From Bacteroidota bacterium (lineage in GTDB: Bacteria > Bacteroidota > Rhodothermia > Rhodothermales > Salinibacteraceae), in the NCBI GenBank assembly GCA_009908945.1, contig JAAAOI010000013.1, forward strand, positions 1 to 48,521: DNA of 48,521 nucleotides. Direction: 5' to 3'. Both the position numbers and the translations under genes were made by a program. Under the pieces are notes generated by a model. The model saw nothing but the letters and a program-made list of their open reading frames with translations, did no database searches and was not told the origin of the DNA. This document shows, in pieces, positions 38,819 to 48,457 of the stretch; position 1 is the first letter of the stretch; every line of letters starts with the position of its first letter.

Positions 38819-39292
38819 TCAATCCGGACGGTCGGGCGGATCGGGGATGCCCGTGCCTTCCCCTGTCAAGGCTACATCCACCGGACTGTCATTGCTGCCG
38901 TCATGGGTGATGGACACCGTTCCCTCGTGTGTTTCCACGGACTGCGGGGCGTACGTGATCGTAATGCTTTGGGAGGCGCCGGGATCGAGCGTAAAACCGC
39001 CTTCCCCATCGTCGATAGTGAAGTGTTCATCGCCGGCCACAAGCCCTACGGACCCGGCCAGCACCGCGTCGCCATCGTTTTCGATCGTGAAGGTCTCCGT
39101 CGCGCTCTCCTCTACGGCGGCTACCTCACCAAAATCAACCGACGTTACGCCGGCCGACAGCTGCCCCTCGGGGTCGTTCATCCCGTTTACCGGGTCATCG
39201 TCATCGCCGCAGGCCAGCAACGTTACAGAGAGGAGCAGGACGGCTATCCCTACCAATGGATAGCGCAGGAAGCGCGTAGCAGATGCGTACAT
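38819..39292 (-). CDS. Lipoprotein with ASPM/SPD2/Hydin-like Ig fold (choice-of-anchor type)
   Basis: Lipobox LLACG; SVDFGEVAAVEESATETFTIENDGDAVL...HEGTVSITHDGSNDSPVDVALTGEG. Confidence 0.8.
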   Translation of the reverse strand: MYASATRFLRYPLVGIAVLLLSVTLLACGDDDDPVNGMNDPEGQLSAGVTSVDFGEVAAVEESATETFTIENDGDAVLAGSVGLVAGDEHFTIDDGEGGFTLDPGASQSITITYAPQSVETHEGTVSITHDGSNDSPVDVALTGEGTGIPDPPDRPD

Positions 39293-39417
39293 CAGAACGT
39301 GAAGTCGTTTGAGAGGAAGAAAGCGTAACGGCTGCGGTTGGCGCGTACGGCCCGGGCCGCCTGCACCGTGTGTACTGTACGCCCAAACGGGGTACGGCCC
39401 CTAAAGGTACAAATATT

Positions 39418-42400
39418 TTATCGGACAAGCGTGATGCGTTTCACCTTGGTCTCGGAGCCGGCCGTGAGGCGCACGAGGTACACGCCGCTGGCCGCCCGGC
39501 CGCCGCTCCCGTCGCGCCCATCCCAGCGCACCTCGTGGGTGCCGGCCCGGTGATAGCCGTCGGTGAGGGTGGCCACCTGGCGCCCCAGCACGTCAAACAC
39601 CTCTATGCGGACGCGCATGTCCTCCGGTACCGCATATTCGATGGTGGTCGTCTCGGTGAAGGGGTTTGGATAGTTGCGCTTGAGGGTCAGCTGGTCGGGG
39701 GCCGCCGGTTGCTCTACGTAGTCGCGCGAGCCCACCAGCAGCTGCAGCGGCATTGTGCGGCCGTCCGGCTGCAGGCGGAGGGCCCCTTCGGTGCGGAGGT
39801 CGTACATGCGCTCGGTCCTGGGGTCGAAGAGCCGCACCTCAGCGCTGCCGAAGGCCTCCAAGCCCTCAGCCGTCAGCACGACGTCCTGCCCCGCGGGCCC
39901 CTTCAACGAGAGGTCGAACGTGTGCCCGTCGAAGGCTTCAGGAACGAGCCGGGTGACGGCTGCGGGCTGTCCTTCGGTCGCGTCGATGGAGAAGGCCAGC
40001 GAGGCAAACGACGCCCGAGGCGCCGCATCGGACAGAGCGGTCTCGCCTTCCCGCAGCCCCATCCGGACGGACGCCTCCCCGTGCCCATCCGCGCGGGCGG
40101 TCAGGTCGAGCGTGGGGGTGGTACGCAGGGCCTGCAGGGGTGCGGTAAGGGCTGCGCTGCCAGCGGCCTGGGCGGCCAGGCTACCCGGGTACGGCACCGT
40201 GAGCTGCGTCGTGGTAAAGTCGTGGCGGTAGTAATAGGCCGTTCCGCTCGCAGCCGCACTCTCGAAGGTGTCCGCCGGCTCGTAGCCGGTGCCGGTCCAG
40301 GCCCAGAGCGTCTGGCTGATGCCATTGGCCGCCTGCACCAGCGCCCAGTCGATGTCGGCGTCCATGGGATTGCTGATGATGTTCCAGCCCTCGTGCACCT
40401 CGATAGTGGTGGCACCCTCGGTGTCGAAGGCCGGTGCGGGCAGGTTCTCCTCGGCAGCCGTCCACGGGGCTTCGCTGACGACCCAGAAGCCGCGCCCCGG
40501 CGCAAACGTGAGCGGCGCCTCGGGGGTGTACTCTTCGAGGAAGTCAGCCGCTTGTCCGTTGTCTCGGAAGGCGCGCCAGTTCTCACCGGGGTCGCCTTCC
40601 AGCGTCGCGGCCACATCCAGGGCGACCTGTCCCGGCAGCCCCACGAGTTGGTAGCTGCGCTGATCGCCCACGTCGCCAAACGAGCGGCTGAGGTCGAACG
40701 AGAGCTCCGCGGGCGGCCCGAGCGTTTCATCCGGGGCGATCACCAGGCCGGGCTCCGGCGCTTCTTGTGGTGCTGTCGTGAACACGCGAAACTCGCCGGG
40801 TTGCAGCCACAGCGACTGTTCGGTGTTGTCCACCTCCAGCGACGTGTCGTTAAAGAAGTCGTACCACGTACCGGTCTGCGTGAACGTGACGCCCGCCTGC
40901 CGCGCCGTCAGTCCAAAGTTGCCGACCACGACGGCATCCTGCGTTTCGTGCTCCAGGCGGATGTCGCGGATCGCGCGGCTGCCGGTTACCCGGAGCGATA
41001 CGCTGGTCTCGGGGTTACGGAAGACCGCGTTCTCGGCGCGCAGGCGGAGCAGCGCCGCCCACGCCTTCCGCAGGCGGGTGCGCTCGGGAGAGGCCACGTC
41101 GTCCCGGTACTCCGTGCGAACAGGCTTAGGAGCGGTGCGCCCGGGCGTGCCTTCCGGGCAGTCGCCAAAGCCGCCGTCGCCGGGGCGGAGGCATTCGCTC
41201 TCGTTCCAGCCGTAGCCCACCTCCCCCAGCTGCCACAGCATCCGCGGCCCGGGCACGGTCAGGAAGAAAGCACCGGCCAGCTTGGAGCGATGCAGCGCCG
41301 TGTCGAAGGTCTGAATATCATACCCATCGGCGGAAGCACCCTCCTGCAGCATCTCCCGCATCAGCCACTGCTCGTCGTGGCTTTCCATGTAGGTGACGTG
41401 GTTGAGCCGTTCGAAGCTGCCGTTGCGCCGGGGCGAGTAGGTGCTCGTCAGCCCGGCTCCACTGCCCAGGTTGCCGGCCGCAGCCTGCCGATAATTGAAG
41501 TTCTGCCCGTTCCACAGCAGCATGCCGCCGGTGTCGTCCGCGCGGTGGTTGGCCAGTTGTGCTTCCTCGTCGTCGGTCCCAAAGTGCTCCAGGATGACGA
41601 TCGCGTCCTCATCCACGGCCCAGATTTCGTCGGCCATACGCTGCAAATTCTCAATGCGGCGCGGCTGCGTGCCGTTGGGGTCCGACGGCTGCCCGCCGAT
41701 GAAGCCTTTCGTGAGGTCGAAGCGGTAGCCGTCGATATTGAACTCCTCCAGCCAGTGGCGATTGGCGCGATCCAGCCAGTATTGGATGTACGGATGGTCG
41801 TGGTTGACCTGCTGAAACACGCTGAAGGGCGTGCTGGCCGGGATGTTAAGGAAAGGATTATCCGCATTGGCGCCATACAGCAACACGAACGGCCCACGCT
41901 CGGTGACGTGGTTGTACACCACATCAAGCAGCACCGCAATGCCTCGCTGATGAGCCGCTTCTACAAATTGCTTAAACGCCTGCCGCGTGCCGTACGACTT
42001 CTCCAGGGCCAGGTGGAAATTCGGATTGTAACCCCAACTGATGGTGCCATCGAAGTTGGCGACCGGCATCAGCTCAATGGCGTTGATGCCGAGGCTCTCC
42101 AGGTAGTCCAGTTCATCAATAAGCGACGCGTAGGTCTTCGCCTCGTTGAAATCGCGCAGCAGGAGTTCATAGACGACCAGCTCCTCTTTGTCCGGGCGCT
42201 GAAAATCGCTAAATGTGAAGTCTGGCTGTCCCGTCTCAAACACCGACACGAGGTTGGTGGTCACATCGCCCGGGTACGGCTTCAGCCCCGGGTACACCTC
42301 CTCCGGGATGAACGAGTCGAAGGGCGTCAGCACTTTGTGGCTGAAGGGATCGCCGGTACGGATTTCGCCGTCAATGAAATACTGAAAGGCATATTCCTCG

Positions 42401-43422
42401 CCCGGGGTCAGGCCGTCGATTTCGATCCACCAGTGCGCGCCGTCGGGATCGCCAAAGGCCGTGGTTGATTCGCGCTTCATGAAGAAATCGTTGTTGACCT
42501 GCCAGTCGGTGAAGTCGCCGATGGCGTAGGCAAACTCCTTCTCCGGCGCATAAATCGACAGGATCACACGGGAGTCGGAGCGTTCGGTGATGCCATCTTC
42601 CACCCCATCGGGGCGCGCTTCCTCCACCACCTCGGGGGCACGCAGCAGAAACGTCTCGACCGCATCGTCCAGTGCGGTGCCATCCGGCTGTTCGCCCTCT
42701 ACTTCCACCCGCAGATCCACCGGGCCGGGCGCGTTGAGGGTGGCGCTAAACCGCAGCGTGTCGTTCACGCTGGTGATGGTGTCCTGCAGGCTATCATTCA
42801 CAAACAGACGCCCCTCTGACAGGGTAGCTCCGTTGAAGGCCCGGCCGATGGCCGTCACCTCCACGGTCGTGTCGCGCGCTGCAATAAACGGGTTGAGAGG
42901 TGGATCCACATCCGGCGAGAGGAGCGTCGCCAGCACCGCCGGGTCGCCGCCGAGGTCCAGCACATCCACAAACAGGTCCTCGCTCTGCTGCGTGCCGTCC
43001 GCGTTGCGGAAGACGAAGTTCATTGAGGTGATCTCTTCATCCGGGGCCAGCGTGCAGCCTGTTTCGTTGGCGTTGTAGTAGGCCCGGATGTCGTCGATGG
43101 TGAGCTCGTACACGTCGTCAGCGACGCGCGTTAGGAGCATATCGTCCCGGTTTTGCGGCCAATCGGTTTTCACACACTTCCATTGTGAAGGGCTCTGGTC
43201 CGTAAAGACGCCCGTGTGGGCGTACACGTCACCGGTAAACCCTTCGAGTCCGCCGTCGCCGCGGTCGGCGAAGAAGGTCAGCGTGACGGATTCATCGGTC
43301 GGCACGGGCTGCGGCGGCTCCGTCTCGATAACCGACTGCCCTACCGCTGGCCACGCCGCCAGCGATAGGCTCAGCAGGCCCACCAGCAGTATCGCGATGA
43401 GGTGCTGTAGCGTTTGCTTCAT
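39418..43422 (-). CDS. Large secreted GH13 alpha-amylase with N-terminal beta-sandwich domains, an unnamed C-terminal module and T9SS type-A sorting domain
   Basis: Signal peptide; ELMPVANFDG, NIDGYRFDLTKGF, AIVILEHFG, YMESHDEQ; C-terminus NYPNPFTETTTIEYAVPED...GVYLVRLTAGSETKVKRITLVR. Confidence 0.92.
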   Translation of the reverse strand: MKQTLQHLIAILLVGLLSLSLAAWPAVGQSVIETEPPQPVPTDESVTLTFFADRGDGGLEGFTGDVYAHTGVFTDQSPSQWKCVKTDWPQNRDDMLLTRVADDVYELTIDDIRAYYNANETGCTLAPDEEITSMNFVFRNADGTQQSEDLFVDVLDLGGDPAVLATLLSPDVDPPLNPFIAARDTTVEVTAIGRAFNGATLSEGRLFVNDSLQDTITSVNDTLRFSATLNAPGPVDLRVEVEGEQPDGTALDDAVETFLLRAPEVVEEARPDGVEDGITERSDSRVILSIYAPEKEFAYAIGDFTDWQVNNDFFMKRESTTAFGDPDGAHWWIEIDGLTPGEEYAFQYFIDGEIRTGDPFSHKVLTPFDSFIPEEVYPGLKPYPGDVTTNLVSVFETGQPDFTFSDFQRPDKEELVVYELLLRDFNEAKTYASLIDELDYLESLGINAIELMPVANFDGTISWGYNPNFHLALEKSYGTRQAFKQFVEAAHQRGIAVLLDVVYNHVTERGPFVLLYGANADNPFLNIPASTPFSVFQQVNHDHPYIQYWLDRANRHWLEEFNIDGYRFDLTKGFIGGQPSDPNGTQPRRIENLQRMADEIWAVDEDAIVILEHFGTDDEEAQLANHRADDTGGMLLWNGQNFNYRQAAAGNLGSGAGLTSTYSPRRNGSFERLNHVTYMESHDEQWLMREMLQEGASADGYDIQTFDTALHRSKLAGAFFLTVPGPRMLWQLGEVGYGWNESECLRPGDGGFGDCPEGTPGRTAPKPVRTEYRDDVASPERTRLRKAWAALLRLRAENAVFRNPETSVSLRVTGSRAIRDIRLEHETQDAVVVGNFGLTARQAGVTFTQTGTWYDFFNDTSLEVDNTEQSLWLQPGEFRVFTTAPQEAPEPGLVIAPDETLGPPAELSFDLSRSFGDVGDQRSYQLVGLPGQVALDVAATLEGDPGENWRAFRDNGQAADFLEEYTPEAPLTFAPGRGFWVVSEAPWTAAEENLPAPAFDTEGATTIEVHEGWNIISNPMDADIDWALVQAANGISQTLWAWTGTGYEPADTFESAAASGTAYYYRHDFTTTQLTVPYPGSLAAQAAGSAALTAPLQALRTTPTLDLTARADGHGEASVRMGLREGETALSDAAPRASFASLAFSIDATEGQPAAVTRLVPEAFDGHTFDLSLKGPAGQDVVLTAEGLEAFGSAEVRLFDPRTERMYDLRTEGALRLQPDGRTMPLQLLVGSRDYVEQPAAPDQLTLKRNYPNPFTETTTIEYAVPEDMRVRIEVFDVLGRQVATLTDGYHRAGTHEVRWDGRDGSGGRAASGVYLVRLTAGSETKVKRITLVR

Positions 43423-43500
43423 GCGGAAGAATACGGTTCAGGCGGGGGGAGGTCAGCGGGTAATGCGCGTCGGCGGGTGCGCTGGAGGAGGCACACCATC

Positions 43501-44583
43501 CTACAGCGCGATCGCAGCCGCCGTGGCTTCAGACGACGCCGCGGTGCCGCAGGTACTGCGGGCGATGTATTCGGGGGCAAACACCGTCTTCGATGGTGTA
43601 CGGGCGGGTTGGGCGATGCGTTGCAGCAGCTTCTGCACGGCCAGCTTGCCCATCTCGCGCATGGGCTGGCGCAGGGTGGAGAGGCCCACGTGGCGGCTGG
43701 TGTGGATGTCGTCGAAGCCCACGATGGCCACATCGTCGGGGGCGCGCAGGCCGTGGTCGCGCAGGGCCTGCAGGGCGCCGAGGGCCTGCACGTCCGAGCA
43801 GGCAAACACAGCATCGGGGAGCTCGGGCAGCGCCAGCAAGTGCTGCATCGCCTCGTAGCCGGCTTCTTCCATAAAGCCAAACGGGTAGCTGGTGCTGTAC
43901 ACCACGAGCTCCGGATCGACGGGCTGCCCGGCTTCCCGCAGTGCCTGCTCATACCCGAGGCGCCGGTTCCGGGCGGGGGCGGGCGCCTCGGGCGCGACGG
44001 TGATGTGGGCGATCCGCTGGTAGCCATGCGCCAGCAGGCGCTGCACCGCATCGTAGGCGCCCTCGTCGTTGTCTACCGAGATGGAGTCAAAGAACGAGTG
44101 GTGGGTATCCACCAGCACGAGCGGTTGCCCGCTGGCCCGCACCATCTCGGCCTGGGCATCGGACAACTCGGCCGAGAGCAGCACCACCCCATCGGCACGC
44201 CCGGGCTGCAGGGCACGTTCCAGCTGGCCCTTGGTCTCCCGTTTCTCCGGAGCCAGGTAGATGGTCAGATCAAAATCACTATCGAACAGGGCATCCTGCA
44301 TGCCGCGCATTACCTGGGCATAAAAGAAATCCGTTTCAAACGGTACGACGGCGGCCAGCAGGCTGGTTTTCTGCAGCGCCAGGTTCTGCGCCGAAATGTG
44401 GGGGCTGTACCCCAGCGCGTCTGCCACCTTCAGCACGCGCTCCCGGGTTGCGTTGGCTACACGGGTCTGGTTATTGAATACGCGGGATACGGTCGCCGTT
44501 GACACGTTGGCGCGCTCCGCGACATCATAGATCGTGGGAGGCACAGGAGAGGTATGGGATCGGTTAATGAGTGGAACGCGCAT
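43501..44583 (-). CDS. LacI-family transcriptional regulator
   Basis: TIYDVAERANVSTATVSRVFNNQTRVANATRERVLKVADALGYSP plus periplasmic-binding-like effector domain. Confidence 0.95.
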   Translation of the reverse strand: MRVPLINRSHTSPVPPTIYDVAERANVSTATVSRVFNNQTRVANATRERVLKVADALGYSPHISAQNLALQKTSLLAAVVPFETDFFYAQVMRGMQDALFDSDFDLTIYLAPEKRETKGQLERALQPGRADGVVLLSAELSDAQAEMVRASGQPLVLVDTHHSFFDSISVDNDEGAYDAVQRLLAHGYQRIAHITVAPEAPAPARNRRLGYEQALREAGQPVDPELVVYSTSYPFGFMEEAGYEAMQHLLALPELPDAVFACSDVQALGALQALRDHGLRAPDDVAIVGFDDIHTSRHVGLSTLRQPMREMGKLAVQKLLQRIAQPARTPSKTVFAPEYIARSTCGTAASSEATAAAIAL

Positions 44584-44592
44584 AGTTGATTT

Positions 44593-44604
44593 GCACTGCA
44601 GTGC
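44593..44604. promoter_or_regulatory. Perfect 12-bp palindrome GCACTGCAGTGC just upstream of the lacI-type gene
   Basis: Starts 10 bp upstream of the assigned ATG (44583). Confidence 0.45.
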
Positions 44605-44748
44605 GCCCCAGGTGTAGTGAAAACCCGGCACAGGCACCGGCACTGCGCGCAGCATAGGGGCGTAGCGCCCCGCTGGCCTACGGGCACCACACCGCCGTCG
44701 GTGGGACGCTGTTTCCCTGCAGGACACACGCTGCTCTCGTACACACAT

Positions 44749-44780
44749 GCTGCGTGACGCGGAGGAGCGCGCCACGCAGC
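44749..44780 (-). other. Stem-loop GCTGCGTG(a)CGCG-loop-CGCG(c)CACGCAGC between the lipoprotein gene and the lacI-type gene
   Basis: 8 bp + 4 bp paired with a single internal mismatch; no clear T-tract. Confidence 0.55.
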
Positions 44781-44816
44781 CGGTTCGTGCGAGCTATTGT
44801 ATCACCCGATGCCGCC

Positions 44817-46565
44817 TTAGTTACCGCGACGGATGACGATGTCGTCGAGGGCAAAGGTGACTTCGTCATTGGCGTTGCGGATTTCGAAGCCGACGTTGCT
44901 CAGGGCGCCGTCGCCGTTGGTCTCCACGAGCGTCGATGGGTCGTCCCCAAAGTCCGATAGCGGCACCTCGATCGTTTGCCAATCGGCCCCGGCTACAACG
45001 CCGGTTTCAATGCCGTTATCGAAGTTAAATCCACCCACGAAGCCTCGCGTCTCCAAGAAGATGAAGAGCGTAAAGTCTTCCGAGATGTCACCGATGCGCA
45101 ATTGCAGGACATCGTTGGCCAGATCGGCCTCGGGGAGGCGGAGGACGTCGTAGTTGAACCCAAAGCCACCGCCCTCGCCGGTGTAGGTGCGGGCCCGCGT
45201 GCCGGCTGATTCCGTAGCCACGCCGGTGGTGAAGTCATTCGAGACGCCGCCAAACGTGTACGGGTTGGTGGTGTCATCGAAGTCGAAGAAGGAGACGATC
45301 GTTCCATCGGCATCGCCGAAGCTGAGGTCGTCCAGGAACACCTCGACCGACGTTCCGGCGGCGGGGCGTTGAATTTCTACGTCAACCTCCGCGAGCGTGC
45401 CATTTAGGGCGTCGAGGCCCGCGTCCGCGGCCGGCACCTCAAAGAAGAGCCAGGGCTGCCCCCGCTCCAGGCTCTGGGTGAACTCGGCCTCGGCACCGGC
45501 ATCGTCGCGGAAGGTCCACACGAGGTCAACAATGGCTCCGGCATCGCCGCGCGCGTAGAAGGTGAAGCGGTCGGCTCCATCGAGCGCTATGGTGTTGGCC
45601 AACGTAACGCCACTGCCGGTTTCGCCCGCAAGCGATAGCGACTTGGAGCCGCTGGCGACCGTGGGCGCGTCAGTCACGATTTGGCTCGTGGCCGTACCGA
45701 GGTCTGTGATGGTGCGCTCTTCGTAGTCCGCCACGTTCAAGAAACCCGTGAGGACGCCCGCCTGGCCATCAACGCCGAAGAGCTCACCGCTGCCCGTCAG
45801 GCCGACGGTGAGGCTCTCCTCCAGCTCGAGCAGGGCGTTGGCGCCTTCAAACACCAGATCAGCGGTGGTTTCAACGGTCACGTCCGCTGACTCATACGTG
45901 ATCTCGAAGGTGGTGCTGCCATCGGCCGGTGAGCCTTCCGTGGCTCCCTCTGTAATCACAAATGCGCCCGGGCCTTCAACGTTAGCGAGCGCAAAGCTGG
46001 GGGCTTCATCCAACGCCCGATACGAGATGACCAGCTCGCGCGTCTCACTTGTCGTCTGGTCTTCGGGGATTTCAAGGGTCACGCTCTCAGCAGACGCCGA
46101 GAGTTCAGGTAGGACTTTCTGCGCGTCCACATTGATGGTCTGGCTGGCCGTGCGGTTGAGTTCCGCGCTCCCCCCTGATATCGTAATCGTCGCCTGGGAG
46201 GGATCGATGGTGCTGGCTTCGGGATACGTAAACGCGAGAGCAAAGGTAGTCGTCCCTCCGTCGAACGGGTCGCCGCTGTTGGAGCGGTTGGTGACCTCAA
46301 GGCTCCCGGGCCCGTCAACCGTAGCGTCGATGTCCGGCGGCCCATCCAGCCCGCGGTATTCCACCGTGATTTCTTCACTGGTTGCGCCAGCTTCATCTGT
46401 TGGGACTTCGAGCAGCACCTCGGCCGGTTGGGGTTCGTCAATCTCGGGCACGGTTACGCGCGGGGCTACCGTGTCGTCGTCGCAGGCCGTTAGCAGGAGC
46501 AACATCCCCAGCAGGACAAGGCCCGCCAGCGTGGAGGCGAAAGGGCGTGGTAGTAGATTCATCAT
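44817..46565 (-). CDS. Secreted lipoprotein with repeated beta-sandwich domains and C-terminal CBM/galactose-binding-like domain
   Basis: Lipobox LLLLTACDDD; C-terminal VEVFLDDLSFGD... and EVTFALDDIVIRR; start at 46565 or 46562. Confidence 0.8.
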   Translation of the reverse strand: MMNLLPRPFASTLAGLVLLGMLLLLTACDDDTVAPRVTVPEIDEPQPAEVLLEVPTDEAGATSEEITVEYRGLDGPPDIDATVDGPGSLEVTNRSNSGDPFDGGTTTFALAFTYPEASTIDPSQATITISGGSAELNRTASQTINVDAQKVLPELSASAESVTLEIPEDQTTSETRELVISYRALDEAPSFALANVEGPGAFVITEGATEGSPADGSTTFEITYESADVTVETTADLVFEGANALLELEESLTVGLTGSGELFGVDGQAGVLTGFLNVADYEERTITDLGTATSQIVTDAPTVASGSKSLSLAGETGSGVTLANTIALDGADRFTFYARGDAGAIVDLVWTFRDDAGAEAEFTQSLERGQPWLFFEVPAADAGLDALNGTLAEVDVEIQRPAAGTSVEVFLDDLSFGDADGTIVSFFDFDDTTNPYTFGGVSNDFTTGVATESAGTRARTYTGEGGGFGFNYDVLRLPEADLANDVLQLRIGDISEDFTLFIFLETRGFVGGFNFDNGIETGVVAGADWQTIEVPLSDFGDDPSTLVETNGDGALSNVGFEIRNANDEVTFALDDIVIRRGN

Positions 46566-46712
46566 GGAGGGGTGCGTCGTAAGGTTGGTGTACACGCAGA
46601 TGGAAGGAGCGCCCGTGAGTCAGCACGAGGAATTACCGAGAGGCTGCGTCGCGGGCGCTCTATAGGAGGCTATTTGTGCCCCTGCTACAGGCGCTCTAAA
46701 ATGGTGTGCAGC

Positions 46713-46726
46713 TGTAAGCGCTTACA
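46713..46726. promoter_or_regulatory. LacI/CcpA-type operator TGTAAGCGCTTACA (perfect 14-bp palindrome)
   Basis: Exact palindrome with central CG; fits the LacI-family/cre-like consensus. Confidence 0.8.
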
Positions 46727-46736
46727 TACTTCATAT

Positions 46737-46765
46737 AGTATAATTACGCCGGGAGTAAAGGGCAA
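46737..46765 (-). promoter_or_regulatory. Sigma70-like promoter TTGCCC-N17-TATACT
   Basis: Minus-strand -35 at 46765-46760 and -10 at 46742-46737, 17-bp spacer, directly upstream of operator. Confidence 0.55.
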
Positions 46766-47062
46766 AAGGAATCTGCTGCTTTAGGGCATTTTGTATGCGC
46801 TTCCATTGCGTGGGCAGCCACGTGCGGCGGCCGATGCCTCCCCTGCTCACAGAAGCGCTTCCAGTATCTTCAAGATTTCCATGGGCCTGCTGCCATTGCC
46901 CGCATACGCCCTGGCGGATATCCCCCCGTCGCACAAGGGAAGGCAGGCGTCCAGCCCTCTCCCCCAATTCACACGCAACCGCCGCGCGCGGCGCCGAAAC
47001 CGGTTGCCATTCCGCGGTCGGGCCCTTGGGCACCGGCGCTGCTCGGCGCCATGGGCGCGGTG

Positions 47063-48325
47063 CTACGCACTGGCCTTGCGCTTTTCCAGGAGCGGGGGGC
47101 GGCCGTCACGTACCACAGGCGCGGTGATGCGGCACGTGCTGATGTCGCCGTGCTGATGCACCTCGAACATGATGTCGAGCATGACTTCCTCCATTACCGC
47201 GCGGAGGCCGCGGGCGCCGGTGCCGCGTACACGGGCGCGCTCCACGATAGCGTCCAGCGCCTCGTCGTCCACCTGCAGCCGGATACCGTCCAGCGCCAAC
47301 AGCTTCTGGTATTGCTTCACGAGCGCGTTGCGCGGCTCGGTAAGAATAGTCTTGAGGGCAGCGTCGTTCAGCGGGTCGAGCGTCGCCATGAGGGGCAGGC
47401 GGCCCACGAGCTCAGGGATCAGCCCGAACTGCAGCAGGTCGCTGGGCTCGGCGTAGCGCAGGAGGGCGGGGTCGCGCTTGTCAACTTTCTGCTTGTGCTT
47501 GGCGGTGAAGCCCATCGTGCCCCGGCTCATCCGCTGGGCCACCAGCTCCGGCAGGCCCTGAAACGCCCCGCCACAGATAAACAAGATGTGCTGTGTGTTG
47601 ACGTTCACCAGGCTCTGCTCCGGGTGCTTCCGCCCGCCCTTGGGCGGCACGCCGGCGGTGGTTCCTTCCAGCATCTTAAGCAGCGCCTGCTGCACCCCCT
47701 CGCCCGATACGTCGCGCGTGATGGACGCGTTGTCGGCTTTGCGGGCCACCTTGTCGATCTCGTCGATGTAGATGATGCCCTGCTCGGCCTGCTCCACGTT
47801 GAAGTCGGCCGCATGCAGAAGGCTCGACAGGATGCTTTCCACATCCTCGCCCACGTAGCCTGCTTCGGTAAGTGCCGTCGCATCGGAAATGGAGAACGGG
47901 ACATCCAGCACGCGCGCCAGTGTGCGGGCAAGCAGCGTTTTGCCGGTACCCGTGGGGCCCAGCAGTAGGATGTTCGACTTCTCCAGCTCGACGTCGGCAT
48001 AATCGTAGTCGTAGTCCGACGACTCGATGCGCTTGTAGTGGTTGTAGACCGCTACGGAAAGGGCTTTTTTAGCCGCGTCCTGTCCGACCACGTAAGCATC
48101 CAGGGCCTCCTTGATCTTGTGGGGCGGCATCTGCCGGCGATGGCGTTTAGGCCGATCGGATTCGCTGCTGTAGGCGCGGAGGTCGTTGCGCACGATGCCC
48201 GAGGCGTCGTGGATGCACCGGTCGCAGATGTACACGTCGGGGCCCGCCACCATGGAGCTTACTTCGTGGGCGGTGCGCCCGCAGAAGGAGCAGGTAATGT
48301 TGTCGTCTTGCGGTTGGTCACTCAT
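47063..48325 (-). CDS. clpX: ATP-dependent Clp protease ATP-binding subunit ClpX
   Basis: Zinc finger CSFCG...[42 protein letters not shown]. Confidence 0.97.
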   Translation of the reverse strand: MSDQPQDDNITCSFCGRTAHEVSSMVAGPDVYICDRCIHDASGIVRNDLRAYSSESDRPKRHRRQMPPHKIKEALDAYVVGQDAAKKALSVAVYNHYKRIESSDYDYDYADVELEKSNILLLGPTGTGKTLLARTLARVLDVPFSISDATALTEAGYVGEDVESILSSLLHAADFNVEQAEQGIIYIDEIDKVARKADNASITRDVSGEGVQQALLKMLEGTTAGVPPKGGRKHPEQSLVNVNTQHILFICGGAFQGLPELVAQRMSRGTMGFTAKHKQKVDKRDPALLRYAEPSDLLQFGLIPELVGRLPLMATLDPLNDAALKTILTEPRNALVKQYQKLLALDGIRLQVDDEALDAIVERARVRGTGARGLRAVMEEVMLDIMFEVHQHGDISTCRITAPVVRDGRPPLLEKRKASA

Positions 48326-48457
48326 GGAGCCATCGGATTATGGCGGCGCGGGGCGGGCATCCCAATAAAGGAATATAGCATACGACAGGCACAGAAGTAA
48401 GGTGCCACTCAGAAGAAGCCAACACGGGGGCGCTCCCCAAAGACCTCATACCGGAGG

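Noticed and set aside
39370-42468. 1032-aa plus-strand ORF
   Set aside because: Lies antisense to the well-supported GH13/T9SS gene; low-complexity Arg/Gly/His/Val-rich translation typical of a high-GC shadow ORF; no recognisable domain.
46731-47156. Short ORFs on both strands downstream of clpX
   Set aside because: Overlap the LacI-operator/promoter region or the clpX 3' end; compositionally atypical and without recognisable domains.
47051-47968. 305-aa plus-strand ORF
   Set aside because: Antisense shadow of clpX.
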